From the NCBI GenBank assembly GCA_947467605.1, contig CANIII010000019.1:34447-98446 (forward strand): a stretch of 64,000 bases of DNA, in the 5' to 3' direction. Position numbers and translations under genes: made by a program. How positions within the stretch are numbered: position 1 is the first letter of the stretch; every line of letters starts with the position of its first letter. Under the pieces are notes generated by a model. That model saw nothing but the letters and a program-made list of their open reading frames with translations. It was not told the origin of the DNA and did no database searches. Source of the stretch: Acidobacteriota bacterium (GTDB lineage: Bacteria; Acidobacteriota; Vicinamibacteria; Vicinamibacterales; SCN-69-37). This document shows, in pieces, positions 50,179 through 57,700 of this stretch.

Positions 50179-50880
50179 GTGTTGCCTTGGGAAGTGCTCG
50201 GAGAAACCACAGCGCCGGATGACACGCGGCTCGCGCTCACACGGCGCGGGTCCGAGTACGTGATCCTTGCGAACGGCAAGAGCCTGATGTCGAACCGCAT
50301 GCACGGCTCGGAAGAAGCGTTGGCGGTCTTCGGTCTGCGTGCGCTGCCGACCCCCGACGACCCCACGGTGCTGGTGGGCGGTCTTGGCATGGGCTACACG
50401 CTGCGCGCGACGCTCGACCGGCTGCCACCGGCCGCGTCGGTGCTCGTCGCGGAGTTGCTGCCGGCCGTCGTGGCCTGGAATCAGGGACCGCTCGGCCCGC
50501 TGGCGGATCATCCGCTGTCGGATCGCCGCGCCCGCGTGGTCCTCGGTGACGTCGGTGACACGCTGCGCACCCATCGCGGTGTGTTTGATGCCGTGTTGCT
50601 CGATGTCGACAATGGTCCCGCCGCGTTCACGACCGACTTTAATGGCGGGCTCTACGACAACGCCGGCGTGGCCACGGCGAAAGCGGCGCTCAAGCCCGGC
50701 GGTACGCTGGCGGTCTGGTCCGCGTGGGACGATCGAAAGTTCGAACAGCGACTGCGCTACGCCGGGTTTTCGGTGACCGTCGAACACGTGCGGGCGCGCC
50801 TCAAACAGGGCGGCCCGTACCACACGATCTTTCTGGGACGACTACCCGGGAAAATAGGATCGGGAGTTATTTCGAAATAA
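50179..50880 (+). CDS. Spermidine synthase-like methyltransferase-fold protein
   Basis: A 233-residue Rossmann protein like spermidine synthases: nucleotide site VLVGGLGMGYTLRATLD, acidic VLVAELLPAVVAW and ARVVLGDVGDTL then DAVLLDVDNGP. Polyamine specificity is unproven. The start is taken at GTG 50179; TTG codons at 50161 and 50182 are alternatives. The last ten residues (GKIGSGVISK) are encoded by one arm and the centre of a 50-bp perfect palindrome, so the native C-terminus may have been replaced. Confidence 0.78.
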   Translation: MLPWEVLGETTAPDDTRLALTRRGSEYVILANGKSLMSNRMHGSEEALAVFGLRALPTPDDPTVLVGGLGMGYTLRATLDRLPPAASVLVAELLPAVVAWNQGPLGPLADHPLSDRRARVVLGDVGDTLRTHRGVFDAVLLDVDNGPAAFTTDFNGGLYDNAGVATAKAALKPGGTLAVWSAWDDRKFEQRLRYAGFSVTVEHVRARLKQGGPYHTIFLGRLPGKIGSGVISK

Positions 50881-50898
50881 CTCCCGATCCTATTTTCC
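50849..50898. repeat. 50-bp perfect palindrome overlapping a stop codon
   Basis: Arms 50849-50873 and 50874-50898 are perfect 25-bp inverted copies meeting at TTCGAA with no spacer. It supplies the final codons and TAA of the upstream gene and ends 14 bp before the next start. The right arm could act as a terminator after the stop, but length and perfection suggest a mobile palindromic repeat. Confidence 0.85.
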
Positions 50899-50912
50899 TG
50901 TAGGCTCAGACA

Positions 50913-51377
50913 ATGATTCGACTCACCGCTGCGTCTATTGCTTTCGCTCTGGCACTCACGATTGGCGTGTCGGCCCAGGCCAAGAAATATGGCACCCCGC
51001 TCACCCTGACGGAGATCACCAAGGTCTCGGACATCTACGCCACGCCGGAGAAGTTCAAAGGTAAGCGCGTGCAGATTGACGGGCCGGTCGTGGATGTCTG
51101 CTCGGAGATGGGTTGCTGGCTTGCGATCGGCAGCGATCGCGAAGGACAGACGATCCGCTTTAAAGTGGAAGACGGTGTCATCGTGTTCCCGATGTCCGCC
51201 AAGGGCCTCCACGCCAAGGTGGAAGGCGTGCTCGAAGTGAGCATGCAGACCGAGGCGGAGCAAATTGCTCAGGGCCAGGAAATGGCCAAGGACATGAAGA
51301 TGACGTTCGACCCCAAGACGGTCAAGGGACCGAAGGTCAACGTTCAGATCAAGGGTGAAGGCGCCGAAGTCCGGTAG
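50913..51377 (+). CDS. Exported DUF4920-like protein
   Basis: A 154-residue protein with a signal peptide (LTAASIAFALALTIGVSAQA). The body resembles DUF4920: FKGKRVQIDGPVVDVCSEMGCWLAI, where the CxxxGCW motif may bind metal or form a disulfide, followed by an OB-like beta pattern. Function unknown. It lies directly after the palindrome. Confidence 0.8.
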   Translation: MIRLTAASIAFALALTIGVSAQAKKYGTPLTLTEITKVSDIYATPEKFKGKRVQIDGPVVDVCSEMGCWLAIGSDREGQTIRFKVEDGVIVFPMSAKGLHAKVEGVLEVSMQTEAEQIAQGQEMAKDMKMTFDPKTVKGPKVNVQIKGEGAEVR

Positions 51378-51549
51378 CGCAATTCACGGTCTGGCCGCGG
51401 AGGAATTCCAACATCCGTCGGCGATGCGCAATTCGCCGGTCGTCCATCGGACGGCCGGCCACTTCTGTCCGCCGTCCGAGCGGCAGGCGCCCCTGACCCA
51501 CTTCATTGCTGCGACGAAACGGGAGCACATTGCTTCTCTGCTCTGTCAT
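51349..51549 (-). CDS. Possible small basic protein, 66 aa
   Basis: An open frame 9 bp downstream of the HD-hydrolase stop on the same strand. It gives an Arg-rich 66-residue peptide starting MTEQRSNVLPFRRSNEVGQG. It overlaps the convergent DUF4920 gene by 29 bp. Ribosome-binding evidence is poor, so it may be chance. Confidence 0.35.
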   Translation of the reverse strand: MTEQRSNVLPFRRSNEVGQGRLPLGRRTEVAGRPMDDRRIAHRRRMLEFLRGQTVNCATGLRRLHP

Positions 51550-51558
51550 GCCCCCAGA

Positions 51559-52152
51559 TTAGTCAGGGGGTATGACAGGGCGGGACATCCCCGTCAGGAT
51601 CTCACCGGCCGCCGTCGTCAGGTCCACCCAATGCTCCTCCCCCTCGGGGATCTCGCCGTTGGTCAGATCGAAGAGCTGCTGCGCGAACGGCACCATCTCG
51701 AGCGACTGCGGCAACCGCAAGTAGTTCGTGTCGAGGTCGCCGAGTCGAACGCGATCCAGACCATCCGCGTCCTTTAACAGCGCCACGAGCGGCCAGTCCG
51801 CGTGATCGCGTGGCGGTTCTTCGCTGTCGGGGTGGCAATGCACCTCAACGGCATGCGCAATCGCCGGGTAGTCGGACTCCATCACCCCACCACTCATGAT
51901 GTGCAACTGCAGCGGCAATTGCGTCTGCCAGCGTTCCACCGCGGCCGCTCCGTGGCGTGTGCAGCGGCCGTCATGCGTGCGCTCGAGATCGTGGAGGTAC
52001 ACCGCGGCCCACAGGCGCGCGGCTTCGTGCTCCCAGCCGGTCGCTTCAATCAGGCGGAGCGCGTGCACCATGACACGCGCGACGTGGGACTGGCCATGCA
52101 AGCGGCTGCGGTGACGGAAGTACGAGGGTAGCGGAACGAAGGGATCGATCAT
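51559..52152 (-). CDS. HD-domain hydrolase
   Basis: A 197-residue metal-dependent phosphohydrolase of the HD superfamily. Metal-ligand candidates are His in RLHGQSHVARV, the HD pair in YLHDLERTHD, a later His in EVHCHPDSE and Asp in LLKDADGLDRVRLGD. Substrate unknown. Its ATG overlaps the upstream oxidoreductase stop as ATGA. The open frame extends upstream over that gene without support. Confidence 0.85.
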   Translation of the reverse strand: MIDPFVPLPSYFRHRSRLHGQSHVARVMVHALRLIEATGWEHEAARLWAAVYLHDLERTHDGRCTRHGAAAVERWQTQLPLQLHIMSGGVMESDYPAIAHAVEVHCHPDSEEPPRDHADWPLVALLKDADGLDRVRLGDLDTNYLRLPQSLEMVPFAQQLFDLTNGEIPEGEEHWVDLTTAAGEILTGMSRPVIPPD

Positions 52153-53249
52153 GATCGCGTCCTTGGCGTGCGCGCTGCAGTGCCCTGAGACGTCGCGCGC
52201 AGATACTGCACCGGCCAGGTGATCGACACGCCCAGCTCTTTCGCGGCGTGCATCGGGAAGTACGGATCCCGCAGGAGCTCGCGCGCGAGTAACACGCAGT
52301 CGGCCTGACCGTCTCGAACAATGGCATCGGCCTGCGCGGCCGTCGTGATCAATCCCACTGTGCCGATCGCAATCCCCGATGCCTGCTTCAATCGCGCCGC
52401 GAACGGCACCTGATAGCCAGGACCAACAGGAATCGTCGCGCCGGCCACGTTGCCGCCGGTCGAGCAATCAAGCAGATCCACACCGAGCGGCGCCAACTGC
52501 TGGGCCAACGCGAGCGAGTCGTCGAGATCCCATCCACCCGGCGTCCAATCCGTCGCGGAAATCCGCACGAAGATCGGCTGCTCATCCGGCCACACCTGAC
52601 GGACCGCGCTGACGACTTCGCGCAGCAGCCGCGCGCGATTATCAAATGAACCGCCGTAGTGATCCGTGCGGGTGTTCGACAACGGCGACAGGAACTGATG
52701 AATCAGATAGCCGTGCGCCGCGTGAATTTCGGCCACATCGAAACCGGCGTCCAACGCACGCGTCGCTGCCACGCGGAACGCCGCCACGACGTCGTCGATC
52801 TCCGCGGTCGTGAGCGTGCGCGGCACCGGATAGTGCGAATCGAACGGCCGGTCCGACGGACCGACCACCTGCCAGCCACCGGCGGCTGGCTCGATCTTGC
52901 CGCCGCCGAGCCACGGCCGGTCGGTGCTCGCCTTACGGCCGGCGTGCGCAAGCTGAATCCCGGCCGCGCTGCCCTGCTCATGCACAAATCGCACAATCCG
53001 CCGCAACATGTCGACATGCGCGTCGCGATAGATCCCGAGGTCATGCGGGCTGATGCGCCCCTCGGGCGTCACCGCACACGCTTCGGTCATGACGAGCCCC
53101 GAACCACCAACCGCGCGGCTGCCCAGATGCACGAGATGCCAGTCGGTGGCGAAGCCATCCACGCTGGAGTACTGACACATCGGCGATGTGATGATGCGAT
53201 TGGCGAGCGTCAGGCCGCGCAACGGCAGTGGATCAAACAGCGAAGGCAT
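52149..53249 (-). CDS. Old yellow enzyme family NADH:flavin oxidoreductase (YqjM-like)
   Basis: A 366-residue FMN enzyme of the YqjM class, reducing activated alkenes. It has ITSPMCQYSSVDG near the start, with the Cys typical of the YqjM type, GIQLAHAGRKAS, the active-site HAAHGYLIHQFLSPLSNTRTDHYGG block (quoted in part: HAAHGYLIHQFLSP) and the phosphate site VGLITTAAQA. Physiological substrate unknown. It is coupled to the HD gene. Confidence 0.93.
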   Translation of the reverse strand: MPSLFDPLPLRGLTLANRIITSPMCQYSSVDGFATDWHLVHLGSRAVGGSGLVMTEACAVTPEGRISPHDLGIYRDAHVDMLRRIVRFVHEQGSAAGIQLAHAGRKASTDRPWLGGGKIEPAAGGWQVVGPSDRPFDSHYPVPRTLTTAEIDDVVAAFRVAATRALDAGFDVAEIHAAHGYLIHQFLSPLSNTRTDHYGGSFDNRARLLREVVSAVRQVWPDEQPIFVRISATDWTPGGWDLDDSLALAQQLAPLGVDLLDCSTGGNVAGATIPVGPGYQVPFAARLKQASGIAIGTVGLITTAAQADAIVRDGQADCVLLARELLRDPYFPMHAAKELGVSITWPVQYLRATSQGTAARTPRTRS

Positions 53250-53278
53250 CCACTAAGCCTACTTCCTTCGGGCCTTCG

Positions 53279-56200
53279 CTACAGCGTTGTCGCCATCTCC
53301 CTGAACCGACAGAGGCCGTTCGCGAGTTGAATCTGTCGCGGCGTCTTGCACTCGGGTTCAAAGAGGTTCGGGCTGGCCACCACGACGGCCGCACAGCGCG
53401 CACGCGACGTCGCCACGTTGAGTCGGTTCAAGCTGTAAAGAAACTCCATCCCGCGCGGCGCATCTTCCGGACGCGACGTCGCCATCGAGTAGATGACGAC
53501 CGGCGCCTGCTTGCCCTGGAACTTGTCGACGGTGCCGACCGCCACCGATGCGGCACCCATCTGCGCTAGGCGCTCCTGCAAGCGACTCACCTGTACGTTG
53601 TACGGCGACACGACAAGAATGTCGTCTTCACCAAGCGGCGTGACCGTCCCGGCATCGTCGGTCCAGGTAGAGCCTTTCGCGAGCAGTTTTTGCACGAGCG
53701 ATGCGACGGCCTCCACTTCTTCTTCAGACCCGTTGCGATTGCCCTCGTGCGCCACTTCGACGACGAACAGCCCCGCACCGGTGATGGGGCCTCCGTCCAG
53801 ACGCTGCCGCTCAAGATGCTTCTGTGTGGTCGGCGCCAACTTCCGCTCGTAGAAGACTTCCGACGTGAAGTCACAGATCGGCGCACCGAAGCGCCACGTG
53901 TCCGCGAGAAACATGCCGAGCGCCTCGGGCATCGTCTGATGCTCGCCAAGAATGTGCTCGAGCGCCGACACCCCAACGCCGGCCGGATGGGTGCCCTTCT
54001 GCGGCTGATCGAGCTGCTGCGGATCGCCAAGCAGCACGAGCGCATCAGCCGACTGCGTCATCGCCAACGCGTTGGCGAGCGACATTTGCCCCGCCTCGTC
54101 GATGAACAACACGTCTACGCATTTGCGGAACTCCGGACGCGTCCACATCCACGCCGTGCCGCCAAGAACCTGCGCCTCGCCGGACGTCAACAGCTGCAGC
54201 GCGGCCTTGTTGTCGGCGATCTCCAGCACCGCGACGGGTCCAGCGTGATCATCGTCGCCGCCCTCGTCCGAGCTGGTCTTGTGCGCGAGTGTCACGGTGA
54301 GCGCCTGCTTCTCCGCTTCGTACGCCACCGCATCAAGCAGATTGCGAATCACCTTGTGGCCTGTCGCCGCGATGCCGACCTTCTTGCCGGCCTTCAGCAG
54401 ATCGCAAATCATCTTGCCGCCCGTGTAGGTCTTGCCCGTACCCGGCGGGCCTTGAATCGCGAGCACGGTGTGCTTCAATTCCGTCGCGACGCGTGTCGTC
54501 GGCGGCGAGCGATGCAGCAACGCCGTCGCCACCGGATCCGTTTGGCCGACGACGATGGACTCGCCGATCGCCATGAGCGCATCCTCGAGCACCCCGGTCC
54601 GGACGTGCGAGAACTCGAAGGCTGCAGTGGGACGCGAGGCCGCTCGCGACGGGCCCACCAGCACATCAATCGTGCGCGCGATGCGATCAACCGCGATGAC
54701 CTCGCACCATCTCTTCTGATCGTTCAGATGCAGCTCAGCCTTGCGGCGCAATTCCATTTCCTGCGGCGGATAGCGGTAACGCTGGATCTGGCTCTTCTTC
54801 TCGGGCCGAACGACCTCGACAAATTCCAGCCCCGCAACGGCGCCACGCTCGTCGAGCAGTTCGTCTTCGGTCAGAGCGAGCAGTCGAAAGTACTCCCACC
54901 AGGTCGCCTTGTCTTCGCGACGATGCCAATCGACGAGATACGCCATCAAACGATGCGATGCGTCGGTCGATGCGAGCAACTGGCTACGCAGCGCCTCGAT
55001 CTTCGCTTGCCGCTCCGCGAGTGGCTCCGACGGCGCACCCGGCTTCTGCACCGGTCGCGGAATCTCCACGCCATCAGTGACCAGACGCGCGCGCTGTGCC
55101 TCAAGCCAATCGCGCAGCCGGAGTGTCGACACGCAGTCGTCGCGGTTGTAGCCTTCGACGGCCGCGCGCACTTCGGGTCTTAGGTCGCGGATTCGTTCAA
55201 GTTCGACGGCGCGCTCCATGGCCTGAAGATGTACACGCGCAGCGCGGAGGTCGACATCACGCGTGAAGTCATAGAACTGCTCAAGATTCTTGATCGAGTA
55301 ACGCTCCACCCCGGCACGCAGACTCTGGCGGACGACGGCGTACAGGTCGACGAATGTCTCCGAGCGCAGAAACGCATCGATCGACATCTCGCGCGTGGCG
55401 TGGCGCCCCATGAGCCGTTTGAATGCGCTGGGCTCGTAGGGCGCATAGTGGAACACGTGCATCGCCGGATACGTGCGCTTCTGCCGTTCGATCAGATCGA
55501 CAACCGACTCGAACGCCGTCTTCTCTTGATCGGCGTTCTCGGCCCAGAACGCCTGATACCCGCCATCGGCCGTGACGACGCCGAAGAGATACTCGCGACC
55601 ACGCAACATGGGAGGCCCCGACGTCGGCCCGGCAAACGGATCCCCTTCGAGATCGAGAAACAGATCGCCGTCAGTGGGCTCAGGCAGTCGGCACAGCCCT
55701 TGGCCCGGTTCGTCGGCCGTGGGCGGCACCACGGGCAGGAACTCCACCACCGGTTCGCCTGTCGTACGAGCCGCCACCTGCACACGCGCCTGCTCGCGCA
55801 CACGCTCGTAGGTTTCGGGTGCGCCGCGCTTCGGCTTGAACGCCATCGGGTGAATCGGCATCTCGGCCAACGACGCCGTCGTCACCACCGACTGCATCGT
55901 CAACTCGCGACGTTGGGTGCGCGAGATGCCGGCGACAAGCGACAGGTGGTCGTCCTTGCGCCGCTCAGCGCGGCACTGGCCCGACCATGGGCAGATGTCG
56001 CAGTGATCGACGGGCTCCGGATAGTGGGCCGCCGCCAGCGCGACGTCGTTCTGCCGCGCGGCCTCATCGAGACGCGCGCGAATCAGTCGGAAATACGCCG
56101 CATAATCGTCCAGCCGATAGGTCTCGGTGGTGTCTGGTGTGACGACGTAGAAGTGTTCGGGTCGGGCGCCCTGCACGGACTCCAGCAAGACGCTGTAGAG

Positions 56201-56665
56201 CGCGAGTTGTAGCACGGTACCGGCCTTCGTATCGCGCGAGAGTTTCGTGTCGACGACTTCGTACGACCAGTCGCCGAATCCGCTCGGTCGCTCGGTCTTG
56301 ATCAGCACGTCGGCGTAACCGAACCAGCGCTCGTTGCCAAGAGCCCCCTGCACGATGACATCGGCGCCTTCGCGCATGGCGTCGATCGTCCTTGCGAGCG
56401 TCACGTCTCGTGGCTCGCGCGTCTCGGCGTTCTTGATCTCAACGACCACGCTCGCGCCGTCGGCTCTCAGCCGGTCAACATAGGCTGCCTCGTGTTCAAG
56501 GCCGCGCGCAAACAATGCCTCGAGTGAGGGGTCGTCGTACTGCGGTTTCTCGCGGGTGCCGTAAGCATGGCCCATTTCGAGCGCCGTGCGGTGATGACAG
56601 CCGAGAAAGCTGGCGAGGTCAGTGGCAGACAGCTGCAGGCTGCCTGAGCTTTTATCGAAGCGCAT
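53279..56665 (-). CDS. TM0106-type RecB-like nuclease fused to SF1 helicase
   Basis: A 1128-residue DNA-processing protein. The N-terminal part (about 1-260) is a RecB/Cas4-like nuclease: DTKLSRDTKAGTVLQLALYS holds the catalytic Asp-x-Lys and QxxxY-like elements. An early Cys in FLGCHH with CDICPWSGQC suggests a four-cysteine Fe-S site. A middle RNase H-like exonuclease-like region may include LFLDLEGDPF. The C-terminal helicase has Walker A GPPGTGKT near 740, DEAGQMS near 855 and VGTVDKFQGKQAPVV. This is the Dna2/Upf1-like layout. It stands alone, with no clear Shine-Dalgarno. Roles in repair or defence are inferred only. Confidence 0.85.
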   Translation of the reverse strand: MRFDKSSGSLQLSATDLASFLGCHHRTALEMGHAYGTREKPQYDDPSLEALFARGLEHEAAYVDRLRADGASVVVEIKNAETREPRDVTLARTIDAMREGADVIVQGALGNERWFGYADVLIKTERPSGFGDWSYEVVDTKLSRDTKAGTVLQLALYSVLLESVQGARPEHFYVVTPDTTETYRLDDYAAYFRLIRARLDEAARQNDVALAAAHYPEPVDHCDICPWSGQCRAERRKDDHLSLVAGISRTQRRELTMQSVVTTASLAEMPIHPMAFKPKRGAPETYERVREQARVQVAARTTGEPVVEFLPVVPPTADEPGQGLCRLPEPTDGDLFLDLEGDPFAGPTSGPPMLRGREYLFGVVTADGGYQAFWAENADQEKTAFESVVDLIERQKRTYPAMHVFHYAPYEPSAFKRLMGRHATREMSIDAFLRSETFVDLYAVVRQSLRAGVERYSIKNLEQFYDFTRDVDLRAARVHLQAMERAVELERIRDLRPEVRAAVEGYNRDDCVSTLRLRDWLEAQRARLVTDGVEIPRPVQKPGAPSEPLAERQAKIEALRSQLLASTDASHRLMAYLVDWHRREDKATWWEYFRLLALTEDELLDERGAVAGLEFVEVVRPEKKSQIQRYRYPPQEMELRRKAELHLNDQKRWCEVIAVDRIARTIDVLVGPSRAASRPTAAFEFSHVRTGVLEDALMAIGESIVVGQTDPVATALLHRSPPTTRVATELKHTVLAIQGPPGTGKTYTGGKMICDLLKAGKKVGIAATGHKVIRNLLDAVAYEAEKQALTVTLAHKTSSDEGGDDDHAGPVAVLEIADNKAALQLLTSGEAQVLGGTAWMWTRPEFRKCVDVLFIDEAGQMSLANALAMTQSADALVLLGDPQQLDQPQKGTHPAGVGVSALEHILGEHQTMPEALGMFLADTWRFGAPICDFTSEVFYERKLAPTTQKHLERQRLDGGPITGAGLFVVEVAHEGNRNGSEEEVEAVASLVQKLLAKGSTWTDDAGTVTPLGEDDILVVSPYNVQVSRLQERLAQMGAASVAVGTVDKFQGKQAPVVIYSMATSRPEDAPRGMEFLYSLNRLNVATSRARCAAVVVASPNLFEPECKTPRQIQLANGLCRFREMATTL

Positions 56666-56685
56666 GGAGGAAGGGATCTTACCGC

Positions 56686-56712
56686 GAGGCTGCGCCCGTC
56701 CGGCGCAGCCTC
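56686..56712 (-). terminator. Perfect 11-bp hairpin between the helicase and adaptor-fragment genes
   Basis: GAGGCTGCGCC and GGCGCAGCCTC pair perfectly around a 5-nt loop. It lies 22 bp after the stop of the small adaptor-like gene and 20 bp before the helicase start. It has no T run. Confidence 0.45.
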
Positions 56713-56734
56713 GGTCGTCGCGTCTTGCGGGACC

Positions 56735-56980
56735 TTAGCAGTGGATCTGCAGGCCCGTCGTAGCCGCCAACTTCCCCGACGCGACACCCTGACTGCTCAC
56801 GGCCACGGAACGCGCGGGGGCCAGCGTCCCTGTTGCCGATACCACCTGCACCACATCACCCTTGACCACGAGCGCGCGCGAGACCATTGGCACGATCGGC
56901 CGGTCTGCATGGAAGCGAAATGCCGCCAACACGGCGCCCGTGAACACGACTACAACCAGTACTTTGCCGAGTGCTTTCAT
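56735..56980 (-). pseudogene. Truncated RND-adaptor (HlyD-like) N-terminal fragment
   Basis: An 81-residue frame with a membrane anchor (VLVVVVFTGAVLAAF) and the start of a membrane-fusion-protein barrel: GDVVQVVSATGTLAPARSVAVSSQ. Full adaptors run to 350-450 residues and continue into a lipoyl-like domain. Here it stops after VASGKLAATTGLQIHC, and no downstream frame resumes. It could be a decayed remnant or a deliberately short protein. No efflux pump gene is nearby. Confidence 0.55.
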
Positions 56981-57278
56981 GGTGCCCCCGCTGATGTCAC
57001 CCTGATGCTCGATGGGTACGTCTGTGTGATTGGACGTCGCGCACATGTGCCCGACATGAACTGAGCATTAAAAGGGGGACGTGATACTGTCGAAGACGTT
57101 CCACGTGCTTTTGCCCTGTGCTGTGTGCTGCCTTCCGAGTTCTGCGAGTCGCTGGCCCGCCCCTCTCCTAGCCCCGCTTAGCAACGAGTAAACCCACATC
57201 CAGCCGCCCATTTGGGGCACTGGTTATGCGTGCCGCCTCGCGGCCGCATCGTCGCTTGCGACAGAAGAGAGACACACC
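56981..57278 (+). promoter_or_regulatory. Non-coding leader region of the RRM gene, about 300 bp
   Basis: No gene found. The last 60 bp before the RRM start can fold: GCCGC...GCGGC near 57228-57245 and GTCGC-TT-GCGAC near 57250-57262. RNA-binding proteins of this type are often controlled through their own leaders, so this is a candidate regulatory region. No convincing -35/-10 pair was found. Confidence 0.35.
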
Positions 57279-57602
57279 ATGGGCAAAAAACTGTATGTTG
57301 GCAATTTCCCGTACTCGACCGGCGAAGCCGAGTTGCAGACGCTGTTCGAAACCGCTGGTGCCGTGGAATCGGTGAAGGTGGTTCGTGATGGTCAGACCGG
57401 CCAGCCGCGCGGCTTCGCGTTCATCGAGATGGTGACGGATGCCGACGCTGCGAGCGCAATCAAGATGCTCAACGAACACCCAATTGGTGGCCGCGCCCTC
57501 GCGGTGAATGAAGCGCGTCCGAAGCCGGAGTTTGCCGGCGCGGGTGGCGGTCGTGGCGCAGGTGGCGGCGGCGGCCGTCCGCAGCGCGAGCCGCGCTGGT
57601 AA
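57279..57602 (+). CDS. RRM-domain RNA-binding protein
   Basis: A 107-residue protein with one RNA-recognition motif: RNP2 KLYVGNF at 4-10 and RNP1 RGFAFIEM near 44-51. A Gly-rich tail follows (GAGGGRGAGGGGGRPQ). It resembles cyanobacterial Rbp and related bacterial RRM proteins, often cold-induced. A strong terminator follows directly. Confidence 0.95.
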   Translation: MGKKLYVGNFPYSTGEAELQTLFETAGAVESVKVVRDGQTGQPRGFAFIEMVTDADAASAIKMLNEHPIGGRALAVNEARPKPEFAGAGGGRGAGGGGGRPQREPRW

Positions 57603-57628
57603 CAGCGTTCAGGTCCAGTACATCGAAT

Positions 57629-57670
57629 GGCCACCATGCGCGTTTTGCGCGGGTGGCCATTTTTCTTTCC
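57629..57670 (+). terminator. Rho-independent terminator of the RRM gene
   Basis: TGGCCACC (57629-57636) pairs with GGTGGCCA (57653-57660), extended by GCGC/GCGC inside, then ATTTTTCTTT. It begins 26 bp after the stop. Confidence 0.85.
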
Positions 57671-57700
57671 GGCGTGACGACCTGAATTACACTTCGCCAC

